Shown here in pieces: positions 35,977 to 44,414 of a stretch of 64,000 bases of DNA (within the stretch, counting starts at the first letter, position 1; the number at the start of each line of letters is the position of its first letter). The translations under genes and the position numbers were made by a program. Origin of the DNA: Spirochaetia bacterium (lineage in GTDB: Bacteria > Spirochaetota > Spirochaetia > Treponematales > Treponemataceae). Below the pieces are notes generated by a model. That model did no database searches, had not been told where the DNA came from, and saw only the letters and a program-made list of their open reading frames with translations. Location of the stretch: contig JALELH010000098.1 of NCBI GenBank assembly GCA_022768865.1, positions 40,792 through 104,791 of the forward strand. Reading direction: 5' to 3'.

Positions 35977-36127
35977 TTCAACATCCTTTTGAACAGTAAT
36001 TTTTTAGGTAAAAAAATCTGTTCGATAAAAACGTAGTATTAGACAATCATACGAAAGTCCCCTTCCTGTACTTGCAGAATGGAAATGAAAGTTTAGTGGA
36101 AAATTAAAATAAAAGATAGACTATAAT
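35977..36127. other. upstream region of the PotD-like gene
   Basis: I see no gene and no convincing -35/-10 pair in this AT-rich stretch. AAAGGATG precedes the PotD-like start as a ribosome site. Together with the following terminator and hairpin element it fills the 318-bp gap to the next gene. Confidence 0.5.
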
Positions 36128-36162
36128 AAAAAAACACCACATAAAGCAAACTTTATGTGGTG
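36128..36162 (-). terminator. terminator of the ABC_sub_bind gene
   Basis: CACCACATAAAG and CTTTATGTGGTG form a perfect 12-bp stem with a 4-nt loop. On the minus strand it is followed by seven T. It separates the two binding-protein genes. Confidence 0.88.
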
Positions 36163-36200
36163 CTAAAGAAACTGTCATCCTTATTTCAAAACAGCCTTTA

Positions 36201-36293
36201 CAAGAATTGCTGTGCAATTCTTGAGGCGAAATGGCGAAAGTTTTATCACATAAAAGTTTTTTACATTTGATTTACTTTCGCCAACTTTCGCCG
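36201..36293. repeat. composite hairpin element, copy B
   Basis: A hairpin CAAGAATTGC/GCAATTCTTG (36201-36223, 3-nt loop) is followed by GGCGAAAGT (36233) paired with ACTTTCGCC (36274-36282), with an extra AACTTTCGCCG at 36284. The same GGCGAAAG/CTTTCGCC arms with an adjacent hairpin occur at 8781 and 47261. It abuts the stop codon of the next gene. Confidence 0.7.
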
Positions 36294-36294
36294 A

Positions 36295-37251
36295 TTATTT
36301 AAGCAAATCTGCAGGAATGGTAATTCCAATTGCTTCTGCTGTTTCCTTGTTGTATGTAAAGTCGCATGTATCAAGATACTGGATAGGCATGTTTCTTGGC
36401 TTTTTGCCGTTGATGATTTCAACTGCCATTTTAGCTGTCTGCTTTCCAAGTTCATAATAGTTGATGCCGAATGTTGCAAGGCCGCCGCTTTTGCACATTC
36501 CTTCTTCTCCGCAGATTACAGGAATCTTTGCAGGTGTTGTAATAAGTGAAACCGTTGCCATTGTAGAAGCAATCATGTTGTCTGTCGGTGTGTAGATTGC
36601 ATCAACCTTGCCGACTAAAGACTGAACAACCTGCTGAACTTCGTTTGTGTTTGATACTGTTGCATCAACATAAGAAAGTCCCAGCTTGTCGCATTCTGTC
36701 TTTGCAAGGTTAATCTGGAATCTTGAATTTTCTTCGCTTGAACAGTAGAGCATGGCAACTTTCTTTGCATTAGGAACAATCTTTTTAAGAAGCTGAATCT
36801 GTGCTGCACAAGGTGTAAGGTCAGAAGTACCCGTTACGTTTGTCCCAGGCTTTTCGTTTGATTCAACAAGGCCTGCTGTTTTAGGGTCAGTAACTGCAGT
36901 TACAAGAATAGGAATGTTTTCTGTCTTGTTTGCTACTGCCTGTGCTGCTGGTGTGGCAATGGCAAAAATAATGTCGCAGCGCTGAGAGATAAGCTTGTCT
37001 GCAATTGTTACGCAGTTAGACTGTTCGCCCTGTGCGTTTTCGTAGATAATCTTAAGGTTCTTTCCGTCTTCGTAGCCGGCATCTTTAAGTCCGTCTACAA
37101 AGCCTTTGTAAGAAGCATCAAGTGCAGGGTGTTCAACTAACTGAATGGCACCGATTTTAACTACCTTGTTTTTCTTTGGCTTTGCGAATGTTGCTGTGCC
37201 TGCAATTGCAAGTGCTGCAAGTGCAAGTGTAAATTTTGCAATCTTTTTCAT
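36295..37251 (-). CDS. ABC transporter substrate-binding protein (ABC_sub_bind/TrpX-like family), orphan
   Basis: 318 residues from the ATG at 37251, which has GAGGAAGG upstream and begins a normal signal peptide (MKKIAKFTLALAALAIAGTA). The frame is open further upstream but that part is not protein-like. The mature protein has VKIGAIQLVEHPALDA, LKIIYENAQGEQSN and TDLTPCAAQIQL, typical of the family that includes the proposed tryptophan-binding TrpX. No permease or ATPase genes are adjacent. Ligand unknown; the trp operon is 18 kb away and gives no proof. Confidence 0.83.
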   Translation of the reverse strand: MKKIAKFTLALAALAIAGTATFAKPKKNKVVKIGAIQLVEHPALDASYKGFVDGLKDAGYEDGKNLKIIYENAQGEQSNCVTIADKLISQRCDIIFAIATPAAQAVANKTENIPILVTAVTDPKTAGLVESNEKPGTNVTGTSDLTPCAAQIQLLKKIVPNAKKVAMLYCSSEENSRFQINLAKTECDKLGLSYVDATVSNTNEVQQVVQSLVGKVDAIYTPTDNMIASTMATVSLITTPAKIPVICGEEGMCKSGGLATFGINYYELGKQTAKMAVEIINGKKPRNMPIQYLDTCDFTYNKETAEAIGITIPADLLK

Positions 37252-37298
37252 TTTGTTTCCTTCCTCAATAATAGATTGAATGTTTAGTTCAAGAAAAT

Positions 37299-37350
37299 AT
37301 GATAAACCAAAAAAGACTAAATTGCAATTTTCATTTGCTGAAGGTATAGT
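37299..37350. promoter_or_regulatory. divergent promoters sharing one palindromic -35 element
   Basis: TTGCAA at 37322-37327 is its own complement. Read rightward it is 17 bp from TATAGT (37345-37350), which ends 6 nt before the ATG at 37357. Read leftward it is 17 bp from TATCAT (37299-37304), upstream of the binding-protein gene. Both promoters could not be occupied at once. Confidence 0.65.
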
Positions 37351-37356
37351 AATTTC

Positions 37357-38697
37357 ATGCTTTGTAAAAAATGCTGCCATTGCGGCCTTTGCCCTGGAGA
37401 GAACCATTCTGCATCCCCATTGCAAGTTGAACTTAAAAATGAAGTTAAGGCTGCCTTTAATTGTGATTCTTCCCTGCCCGTAAATTATGTGGGCATTGCC
37501 TTTGACATTGGAACGACAACCATTGCATGCAGCCTTTTTTGCCTTGCCAATGGAAAGGAACTTTTTTCTTTTGGTGAAGAAAACAAGCAGACTGAATACG
37601 GCACCGACGTTGTTTCTAGGATTTCCTTTGCCCTGGCTGAAGGCGGTTTTGCAAAACTTAGCAGGGCAGTTAAGGGCCAGCTTTGTTCAATGACTAAAAA
37701 TGCCATGCTTAACTGTCAGGCTGTTTTTTCTTCTATGCGACGCGGCAGGCCGGAACTTAAGAAAATTGTAATTGCAGGCAACACGGCAATGGAATCTTTT
37801 GTTGCTGGTGTTCCGGTTAAATCCATTGCGGCTTTTCCTTTTACAATGGAAAGTTATTTTGGCTTTGAAAAAAGTGCAGCGGAAGTTTTTGCTCATGCAG
37901 ATTTTTTATACGGTGACTGCAAAGTCTATTTTGCCCCGGCCATAAGTGCCTATGTGGGCGGAGACATTGTGTGTGCCATGGTTGCTTCTGGTTTTTTGAA
38001 TGACGATGGCAAAATTAAATTCCTTGCAGACATTGGAACAAATTGCGAAATGTGTGTTAAGGATGCAGGTGGCAAAATTACATGCACTTCTACTTCTGCA
38101 GGCCCTGCCTTTGAAGGCTACGGCATTGAATGCGGATCCCCAGCAGGCACGGGCAGCATTGCAAAGGTTTTTATTGATGCAGATAAAAAGGTTTTATGCA
38201 GCGTAATTGGTGGCGGTGTTGCTGCAAACATTACGGGCACGGGAATCATAAGTGCAGTTTCTGAGTTTTTAAAATCTGATTTTATAAGTCGTGACGGTGA
38301 AGTTAAAGGCGGCATTGGAAAAATAAACCTTACGGATAAAGTTTATTTAAGCCAGAAAGATATAAGGAACTTTCAGCTGGCTAAAGGTTCCGTTTTCTGC
38401 GGCCTTAAAATCCTTGCAGGCAAAATAAAGCCTTTTGCAGATGCACTTCTTTTTTTAGCCGGCGGCTTTGGCACAAAGATTGATGTTGCGGAAGCAGTCA
38501 ATGTAAAGATGATACCGCAGGAACTTGGTAAAAATGTTGCCGTCATGGGCAATGGGTCTTTAGCAGGGGCGTCCCTTCTTTTGCTTGACGAAAGTTTAAG
38601 GAAAAGTGCAGAAACTTTAGCCAGAACCTGCACTGCCTTAGACCTTTCCAACGAAGCAGCTTTCCAGAATGAATTTATAAAGGCCCTGGACTTTTAA
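37357..38697 (+). CDS. ASKHA-domain protein related to RACo-type corrinoid activators (DUF4445)
   Basis: 446 residues. ATPase-fold motifs of the acetate and sugar kinase/Hsp70/actin type are visible: FDIGTTTIACSL (phosphate 1), FLADIGTNCEMC (phosphate 2) and LAGGFGT (adenosine). GPAFEGYGIECGSPAGTGSI is characteristic of the RACo C-terminal region. RACo proteins use ATP to reactivate corrinoid methyltransferase proteins. The usual N-terminal 2Fe-2S ferredoxin domain is missing; in its place is a short cysteine cluster (CKKCCHCGLC, residues 3-12). No corrinoid protein is nearby. The promoter suggests a leaderless mRNA. Confidence 0.8.
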   Translation: MLCKKCCHCGLCPGENHSASPLQVELKNEVKAAFNCDSSLPVNYVGIAFDIGTTTIACSLFCLANGKELFSFGEENKQTEYGTDVVSRISFALAEGGFAKLSRAVKGQLCSMTKNAMLNCQAVFSSMRRGRPELKKIVIAGNTAMESFVAGVPVKSIAAFPFTMESYFGFEKSAAEVFAHADFLYGDCKVYFAPAISAYVGGDIVCAMVASGFLNDDGKIKFLADIGTNCEMCVKDAGGKITCTSTSAGPAFEGYGIECGSPAGTGSIAKVFIDADKKVLCSVIGGGVAANITGTGIISAVSEFLKSDFISRDGEVKGGIGKINLTDKVYLSQKDIRNFQLAKGSVFCGLKILAGKIKPFADALLFLAGGFGTKIDVAEAVNVKMIPQELGKNVAVMGNGSLAGASLLLLDESLRKSAETLARTCTALDLSNEAAFQNEFIKALDF

Positions 38698-38703
38698 AAA
38701 TAA

Positions 38704-38737
38704 AAAAGGCCGCCGAAGTTTCCTTCAGCGGCCTTTT
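38704..38737. terminator. terminator between the RACo-like gene and rny
   Basis: AAAAGGCCGC and GCGGCCTTTT form a strong stem with an inner GAA/TTC pair. The flanking A and T runs allow use from both directions. Confidence 0.8.
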
Positions 38738-38759
38738 AGCTACGTTGCCAAACATTCCA

Positions 38760-38815
38760 TAGAGTCAGGGATGGCGCACAAAAAGTTTAGCAACACGGTA
38801 ATGAAATTGACAGGA
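38760..38815. repeat. dispersed element similar to the 18.9-kb repeat stretch
   Basis: GGATGGCGCACAAAAAGTTTAGCAA and GAAATTGACAGG resemble segments at 18941-18972 and 19011-19030 in the same order. CACGGTAA here is complementary to the last bases of rny and could pair with its 3' end. Similarity is partial, so the boundary is uncertain. Confidence 0.45.
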
Positions 38816-38821
38816 CTTTTT

Positions 38822-40363
38822 TTACCGTGCATACTCAACGATTCTTGTTTCCCTTATCATTGTAATCTTGATTCTTCCAGGGTAACGCAAATCTGTTTCA
38901 ATCTGCTTTGCAATGTTCTTTGCAAGATCCTTAACCTGTTCATCCGGAATCTTTTCGTTGTTTACAAGGATGCGGAGTTCACGGCCTGCCTGGATTGCAT
39001 AAGCCTGTTCAACGCCTGCAAACTTCTTTGCCGTTTCTTCAAGGTTTTCAAGACGCTTAACGTAGTTGTCTACAGTTTCGCGGCGGGCACCAGGGCGTGC
39101 AGCACTTATGGCATCTGCAATCTGAACGATTACTGCTTCTATTGTCTGTGCTTCACAGTCGTTGTGGTGTGCGGCAATGGCATTTACAACGCGCGGGTCT
39201 TCTCCCATTTTGCGTGCCATTTCTGCACCAACTTCTGCGTGGTTCTGGTCACTGTCGTTTTCTGCACCCTTACCGATATCGTGGAGAAGGGCAGCACGCT
39301 TTGCAAGTTCGCGGTTGGCACCAACTTCTGCAGCAAGAATGCTTGCAAGTTCTGCAACTTCCTTAGAGTGCGTAAGGACGTTCTGTCCGTAACTTGTGCG
39401 GAAGTAAAGGCGGCCGATGGCACGGATTGCTTCCTGACCCATGTTGTGGATTCCAAGATCAAAGAGGGCACGTTCGCCTTCTTCGTAAATCTTCTGCTGG
39501 ATTTCACGCGTAACTTTCTGAACGATTTCTTCAATGCGTGCCGGATGAATGCGTCCGTCGATTATAAGGCGTTCAAGTGCAACGCGTGCAATTTCCTTGC
39601 GCACCGGGTCAAAGCATGAAATGACAACGGCTTCCGGTGTATCATCAATAATAATGTCTACGCCTGTAAGCGTTTCAAGGGAGCGGATGTTGCGTCCTTC
39701 ACGGCCGATAATGCGTCCCTTCATTTCGTCACTAGGAAGTGAAACTGTAGCAACGGTTACGTCGCTTGTTGTTTCCGTTGCAATGCGCTGAATGGCTGCA
39801 ACAAGAACTTTCTGTGCTTTCTTTTCTGCAGTTACCTGTGCTTCCTGGTCAATCTTGTTTAAGAGTGCCTGGGCATCGTGGCGTGCATCATTTTCAAGGT
39901 TCTTGATAATGAGTGCCTTTGCTTCTTCTGCAGTTAAGCCTGAAATGCGTTCAAGTTCTGTCCTGAGGTTGGCTTCTTTTTCTGCCAGCACTTCAGAACG
40001 TTTCTGCAAATCTGCTGACTGCTGCAGCAATTCCTTGTCTTTCTTGTCGAATTCCTGAGACCTCTGGTCCAGAAGTTCTTCTTTCTTGCTGACACGGCTT
40101 TCATAACGCTGCAGTTCTGTGCGGCGTTCACGGTTCTCCCGTTCCTGCTGATTACGGTCCTGAATGAGTTGTTCTTTTGCCTGAAGAAGAATCTCTTTTT
40201 TCTGAGCTTCAGCTTCTTTTATAGCATCCTGTCTTACGCGTTCTGCTTTTTGTTCAGACGCAGTTAGTTGAAATCTGGCATAAACCCAGCGAATTATCCA
40301 TCCAAGAAGTATTCCTGCTACGGGGAGAACGATGAACAATATCATTTCTTTTGACATTTTCAA
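38822..40363 (-). CDS. rny: ribonuclease Y
   Basis: 513-residue membrane-anchored endoribonuclease that starts mRNA decay. One TM helix (about residues 6-26) is followed by a long charged coiled coil (about 30-185), a KH RNA-binding domain with GRIIGREGRNIRSLE, and an HD domain with the metal motif in LLHDIGKG and HHND. Length and order are standard. It is transcribed alone in the minus direction downstream of galK. Confidence 0.97.
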   Translation of the reverse strand: MKMSKEMILFIVLPVAGILLGWIIRWVYARFQLTASEQKAERVRQDAIKEAEAQKKEILLQAKEQLIQDRNQQERENRERRTELQRYESRVSKKEELLDQRSQEFDKKDKELLQQSADLQKRSEVLAEKEANLRTELERISGLTAEEAKALIIKNLENDARHDAQALLNKIDQEAQVTAEKKAQKVLVAAIQRIATETTSDVTVATVSLPSDEMKGRIIGREGRNIRSLETLTGVDIIIDDTPEAVVISCFDPVRKEIARVALERLIIDGRIHPARIEEIVQKVTREIQQKIYEEGERALFDLGIHNMGQEAIRAIGRLYFRTSYGQNVLTHSKEVAELASILAAEVGANRELAKRAALLHDIGKGAENDSDQNHAEVGAEMARKMGEDPRVVNAIAAHHNDCEAQTIEAVIVQIADAISAARPGARRETVDNYVKRLENLEETAKKFAGVEQAYAIQAGRELRILVNNEKIPDEQVKDLAKNIAKQIETDLRYPGRIKITMIRETRIVEYAR

Positions 40364-40437
40364 AATTCTCCTTTATTCGTATAGAATAATCAGAATACAT
40401 AGTATTATATAAGAAATGAATTGTCAAACGCAAAGAT

Positions 40438-41634
40438 TCAGCATTCAGAAACGCCGTTGCCGGACTTGCACGAGAAGAAACCTGCGTTGTAGCCGATAAT
40501 CTTTGTGTATTCAGCCTGAACATTTTCTATGAATGAATCAACCTTGTCTTTATGAACAAGGGCAATGGCACATCCGCCGAATCCTGCACCAGTCATGCGT
40601 GCGCCAAGGCAGCCTTCCTGTTTCTGTGATGCAGAAGCAAGGGTGTTAAGTTCAATGCCCGTAACTTCGTAGTCTTCGTCAAGGGATTTGTGGCTTTCGT
40701 TTAATAGCTGACCCAGTTTTGCAAGGTTGCCTGCCTTAAGTGCTTCTACGGCATCAAGAACACGCTGATTTTCGTAAACGCAGTGTTTTGCACGCTTTAA
40801 GAGAACTTCGTCCTTAATGCATGATTTTTTAGCTTCCCATTCTGCAGGCGTAAGCTGGCATAGGGCAGTAATCTTTGCACCGTTGTCCTGAAGGATTTTC
40901 AGGGCTTCTTCGCACTGGCTGCGGTGTTCGTTGTATTTGCTGTCTGCAAGGCGGCGCTGCTTGTTTGTGTTCATTACTACAAAGCGATAGTCCCCCAGTT
41001 CTAGCGGAACGTATTCGTAGTCTAATGTGTTGCAGTCTAGGACAATGGCCTTGTTTTCCTTTCCTACGCTGATGATAAACTGGTCCATGATTCCGCAGTT
41101 TACGCCCATGAAGTTATGTTCGCTCATCTGGCCGAGCTTGGCAATTTCTACCGGGTCAATGTTGAATCCGAAAGTCTGGCTTACGGCGTAGGCAAAACCG
41201 CATTCAAGGGCAGAAGAAGAAGAAATTCCGCCACCTGCAGGAACGTTTGATGCCATTAAAACTTCAAAGCCGCAGTCAAATTTGTAGCCCTTTGCCTTAA
41301 GCTGGCTTAAGATGCCGTTAAGGTAGTTTGCATAATCATCTTCCTTTTTAAAGGCGAAATTGTCGTTTACGCCAAACTGGTGTGTGCCTTCAAACTGAAT
41401 GCTTTTATAGAGGATTTTTGTATCCTGTCTTTTTCTTATTGCAACATAAAGGTAGCGGTTGATTGCTGCAGGAAAAACCTTGCCGCCGTTGTAGTCAATG
41501 TGTTCGCCGATAATGTTTATTCTTGCAGGTGAAGAAAAAACACGGATGCCTTCTTCCGTGCCGCCGTAAGTTTTAATAAAGTCAGATTTAAGTTCAGCCG
41601 GGTTGTATTCGTTTTTTGTAAGTGAATTAGCCAT
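40438..41634 (-). CDS. galK: galactokinase
   Basis: 398-residue GHMP kinase that phosphorylates galactose at C1. The substrate motif RINIIGEHIDYNGG is near residue 40, the ATP loop PAGGGISSSSALECG near 130, and motif 3 is GARMTGAGFGGCAIAL near 350. GGAGA precedes the ATG. No galT or galE is adjacent, so the rest of the Leloir pathway must be encoded elsewhere. Confidence 0.95.
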   Translation of the reverse strand: MANSLTKNEYNPAELKSDFIKTYGGTEEGIRVFSSPARINIIGEHIDYNGGKVFPAAINRYLYVAIRKRQDTKILYKSIQFEGTHQFGVNDNFAFKKEDDYANYLNGILSQLKAKGYKFDCGFEVLMASNVPAGGGISSSSALECGFAYAVSQTFGFNIDPVEIAKLGQMSEHNFMGVNCGIMDQFIISVGKENKAIVLDCNTLDYEYVPLELGDYRFVVMNTNKQRRLADSKYNEHRSQCEEALKILQDNGAKITALCQLTPAEWEAKKSCIKDEVLLKRAKHCVYENQRVLDAVEALKAGNLAKLGQLLNESHKSLDEDYEVTGIELNTLASASQKQEGCLGARMTGAGFGGCAIALVHKDKVDSFIENVQAEYTKIIGYNAGFFSCKSGNGVSEC

Positions 41635-41769
41635 AATTGTCTCCTATGGAATATCTGTTTTGCTTAAGTTTTATTTGTGATTTTATAGTAATCTACAAAT
41701 AGTCATGATTCAAGTTTTAAAAACGCTGCATTGCGCAAACAGTTGCTCGGAATCGTTTTTCTAAAAAGA

Positions 41770-41796
41770 AATGTCACCCTGAAGTTCGGAATGACA
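41770..41796. repeat. GTCACCCTGAA-type dispersed repeat
   Basis: ATGTCACCCTGAA followed by TTCGGAATGACA forms an imperfect palindrome of the same family as the copies at 34819 and 44323. Confidence 0.55.
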
Positions 41797-41823
41797 ATTA
41801 TCCTTATAATTGCATTTCTTCCC

Positions 41824-41852
41824 TTGATTAAAGACTTTATTTTCTATATAGT
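41824..41852 (+). promoter_or_regulatory. rpsP operon promoter
   Basis: TTGATT (41824-41829) and TATAGT (41847-41852) are 17 bp apart, about 78 bp upstream of the rpsP start. Confidence 0.7.
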
Positions 41853-41930
41853 ATTTGCTCACGCTATTATGGCGGGAATAATACATCTCAGGTCTTGACC
41901 CCATTCGCGAGAGACCTATGGAGGACAAAA

Positions 41931-42194
41931 GTGGTCAAAATCAGACTTATGAAACTTGGTGCAAAAAAGCGCCCGGACTATCGTATTGTCGTACAGGATG
42001 CACGCAAGCCACGCAACGGTGCAACAATTGAAGAAATCGGTCAGTATCACCCGATCGCCGACGGACAGGAAACAGTATTTGACGTAGAACGCGCAAAGTA
42101 CTGGATCAGTGTTGGTGCACAGCCTACTGAAACTGTAAAAAAGATTTTCAGAATGAGTGGATTGGCAGCAGACGGCAAGGCAATTTCCAAATAA
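41931..42194 (+). CDS. rpsP: 30S ribosomal protein S16
   Basis: 87 residues from a GTG start at 41931, chosen because GGAGG lies 6 nt upstream and the protein then begins VKIRLMKLGAKKRP, the S16 signature. An upstream in-frame TTG would add 12 non-conserved residues. First gene of the conserved rpsP-khpA-rimM-trmD-rplS operon. Confidence 0.96.
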   Translation: MVKIRLMKLGAKKRPDYRIVVQDARKPRNGATIEEIGQYHPIADGQETVFDVERAKYWISVGAQPTETVKKIFRMSGLAADGKAISK

Positions 42195-42213
42195 TTGTCA
42201 GAGGAGCTAAAAG

Positions 42214-42447
42214 ATGGAAAAAGACCTGATTGAATTTATTGCAAAATCATTGGTCGATGATCCTGCTTCAGTCTCTGTGACAGAAACCGAGGGTGAACGC
42301 GGCCCTGTATTGCAGTTAAGCGTAGCTCAAGGCGACATTGGCAAAGTTATTGGAAAATACGGTCGTATTGCAAAGGCTCTGCGAACTGTTTTAAGTGCAA
42401 CATCTAACAAGGATGGCAGGCGCTATAGTCTGGAAATCTTAGACTAA
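42214..42447 (+). CDS. khpA: KH-domain RNA-binding protein KhpA
   Basis: 77 residues with one KH domain; the GxxG loop is in VIGKYGRIAKALR. KhpA forms a complex with KhpB and binds many RNAs. Position between rpsP and rimM is the standard one. GAGGAG precedes the ATG, and its stop overlaps the rimM start (TAATG). Confidence 0.93.
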   Translation: MEKDLIEFIAKSLVDDPASVSVTETEGERGPVLQLSVAQGDIGKVIGKYGRIAKALRTVLSATSNKDGRRYSLEILD

Positions 42448-43046
42448 TGGCTGGTGCATTAAAAGACAAGTTTGTAGTTGGTATTGTCCGGGGTTCCCAT
42501 GGAGTTACGGGCGAATTCAAAGTAGAAAGTACTTCCGGCGAGTATGAGCATTTTGCTGATATGGAAGAAGTTACTTTGACAGATGGAACTGTTTCACGGC
42601 TTGCTAAAGTTGAGTCAGTAAGTGAAGGCAGCAACATTCTGTACATGAAAATAGAGGGAATAAACTCTCCTGAAGAAGTTGCAAAATTCAACAGGTGGGA
42701 AATCGTAGTTCCCCGAGAAAAAGCTCATAAACTGCAGAGAAATGAGTGGTATATTGAAGACCTGAAGGGGTGTTCAGTATGGTATAAGGAAACGGCGGGT
42801 GATACCGCACCGGTATTTGATGAAAATTCAATTGCTGGAACAGTCACAAACGTATTGGAAGGCGGATCAGGTTATCTCGTTGAGATTTTGCTGTCCGAGA
42901 GCTGTTCGTTTTTGTCGGATGATGTCAAGTTGACTAAGAAAGGTAAGCCAAGGACGGTTTATGTTCCGTTTAAGGATGAATTTATTGGTAAAGTTGACGT
43001 GAATAACAGACAGATGCAGCTGATGCACCTCTGGATTCTGGAGTAA
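42447..43046 (+). CDS. rimM: ribosome maturation factor RimM
   Basis: 199 residues: an N-terminal RimM beta-barrel (VGIVRGSHGVTGEFKVES, residues 10-95) and a C-terminal PRC-barrel (about 98-199). It assists 30S head maturation by binding S19. It is somewhat longer than the 170-residue norm because of an insert around residues 118-130. Translation is coupled to khpA. Confidence 0.93.
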   Translation: MAGALKDKFVVGIVRGSHGVTGEFKVESTSGEYEHFADMEEVTLTDGTVSRLAKVESVSEGSNILYMKIEGINSPEEVAKFNRWEIVVPREKAHKLQRNEWYIEDLKGCSVWYKETAGDTAPVFDENSIAGTVTNVLEGGSGYLVEILLSESCSFLSDDVKLTKKGKPRTVYVPFKDEFIGKVDVNNRQMQLMHLWILE

Positions 43047-43050
43047 TTCC

Positions 43051-43833
43051 ATGAAATTTACTGTGCTGACCTTATTCCCGGAAATTCCGCGTGCTTTTTT
43101 TGAAAGTTCGATCATGGCAAAAGCGGTAGAAAAGGGAATTATTGCCTACGATTTGGTTAATATCAGGGACTTTGCCCATGATAGACACCACACCTGTGAT
43201 GACGCTCCCTATGGCGGAGGTGCAGGGCAGCTTTTATTGCCTGAACCTTTAGGACTTGCACTTGACAGTGTAGAGGCATACAGAAAGACGAAACATGTAA
43301 TCTATGTTACGCCGGGCGGAAGGCCTCTTACGCAGGAAAAGGCGCAGGAACTCAGTCAGAAAGAAGAACTTGTTCTTGTCTGCGGAAGATACGAAGGTAT
43401 TGACCAGCGGATTATTGATTCTTACGTTGATGAAGAAATCTCCATCGGCGATTACGTAATGTCCAGCGGTGAACTTGCTGCTACTGTAATAGTAGATACG
43501 GTTTACAGGCTTGTAGACGGAGTAATTACAAAGGAATCTTTAGAAGAAGAAAGCTTTACTGACAATCTTCTGGAATATCCTCAGTATACAAGGCCAAATG
43601 TATACAAGGGCATGGAAGTTCCCCCTGTCTTGCAGAGCGGAAATCATGAAGAAATCCGGAAGTGGCGGCTTAGAAAGAGCCTTCAGAAAACCTTGAAGAA
43701 CAGGCCGGATCTGATTTACAGGGCAAGAATGACGGGTACCCTTTCTGAAGAAGCAGAAAAAATGATCGAAGAGCTTACTGAGTATGTAAATTTAAAGCAT
43801 GACAGTAAGAAGAAACGTAACAGGAGAAAATAA
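43051..43833 (+). CDS. trmD: tRNA (guanine-37-N1) methyltransferase
   Basis: 260-residue SPOUT-class enzyme methylating G37 of tRNAs with S-adenosylmethionine. Key segments are FTVLTLFPEI, the DDAPYGGGAG loop, CGRYEGIDQR and ISIGDYVMSSGELAA with the trefoil knot, and the catalytic Asp in VDTVYR. Length is normal. It starts 4 nt after rimM and ends 1 nt before rplS. Confidence 0.97.
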   Translation: MKFTVLTLFPEIPRAFFESSIMAKAVEKGIIAYDLVNIRDFAHDRHHTCDDAPYGGGAGQLLLPEPLGLALDSVEAYRKTKHVIYVTPGGRPLTQEKAQELSQKEELVLVCGRYEGIDQRIIDSYVDEEISIGDYVMSSGELAATVIVDTVYRLVDGVITKESLEEESFTDNLLEYPQYTRPNVYKGMEVPPVLQSGNHEEIRKWRLRKSLQKTLKNRPDLIYRARMTGTLSEEAEKMIEELTEYVNLKHDSKKKRNRRK

Positions 43834-43834
43834 G

Positions 43835-44314
43835 ATGGATCTTATTAAGACTATTGAAGAACAGCAGAAAAAAGAAAATGCTGAATGCTTCCGCGCTGGA
43901 GATACAGTAAAAGTTCACTTTGAAATCATCGAAGGAAAAACAAAGCGTATTCAGATTTATGAAGGCGTTGTTCTCTGCATTAAGGGTGAAGGTGCCCGCA
44001 AGACATTTACAGTACGCAAGGAAAGCTACGGTGTAGGTGTTGAACGTGTATTCCCTATTAACAGCCCGCGCATTATCAAGGTAGAACTTGTTCGCCCTGG
44101 TAAAGTACGCCGCTCAAAGATCTACTACGTTCGCGATAAGATCGGTAAGGCTGCAAAGATTAAGGAACTTATCGGACCTAAGGCAAACAAGCGTGTTGCA
44201 TTTGCACGTGACGTTGCTAAGGCAGCTGATGCACGCGAAGCACAGATCAATGCTGAACACAAGAGCGAAGAAGAACGCCTTTCAGCAGAAGCAAAAGCAA
44301 AGGGTAAGAAATAA
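43835..44314 (+). CDS. rplS: 50S ribosomal protein L19
   Basis: 159 residues from the ATG at 43835, preceded by AGGAG. FRAGDTVKVHFEIIEG and GVGVERVFPINSP are L19 hallmarks. The conserved part ends near residue 118; a lysine- and alanine-rich tail of about 40 residues extends it beyond the usual 115. The tail may be flexible and rRNA-contacting. Last translation-related gene of the operon. Confidence 0.95.
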   Translation: MDLIKTIEEQQKKENAECFRAGDTVKVHFEIIEGKTKRIQIYEGVVLCIKGEGARKTFTVRKESYGVGVERVFPINSPRIIKVELVRPGKVRRSKIYYVRDKIGKAAKIKELIGPKANKRVAFARDVAKAADAREAQINAEHKSEEERLSAEAKAKGKK

Positions 44315-44322
44315 TTGCGTGT

Positions 44323-44346
44323 CATCCTGAACTAGATTCGGGGTGC
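44323..44346. repeat. GTCATCCTGAA-type dispersed repeat
   Basis: TGTCATCCTGAACTAGATTC followed by GGGGTGC belongs to the same family as 34819 and 41770. It sits between rplS and its terminator. Confidence 0.5.
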
Positions 44347-44360
44347 CGTTGCATTGCTGA

Positions 44361-44392
44361 AAAGACCGCCGTAACAGGTGGTCTTTTTTTTT
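44361..44392 (+). terminator. terminator of the rpsP-rplS operon
   Basis: AAGACCGCC and GGTGGTCTT form a stem with a 6-nt loop, followed by nine T. Confidence 0.85.
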
Positions 44393-44414
44393 ATCCTTAT
44401 GCTATAATCGCATT

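Noticed and set aside
38771..39619. Long plus-strand frame opposite ribonuclease Y
   Set aside because: Cysteine- and phenylalanine-rich shadow of the rny coding strand; no promoter or ribosome site.
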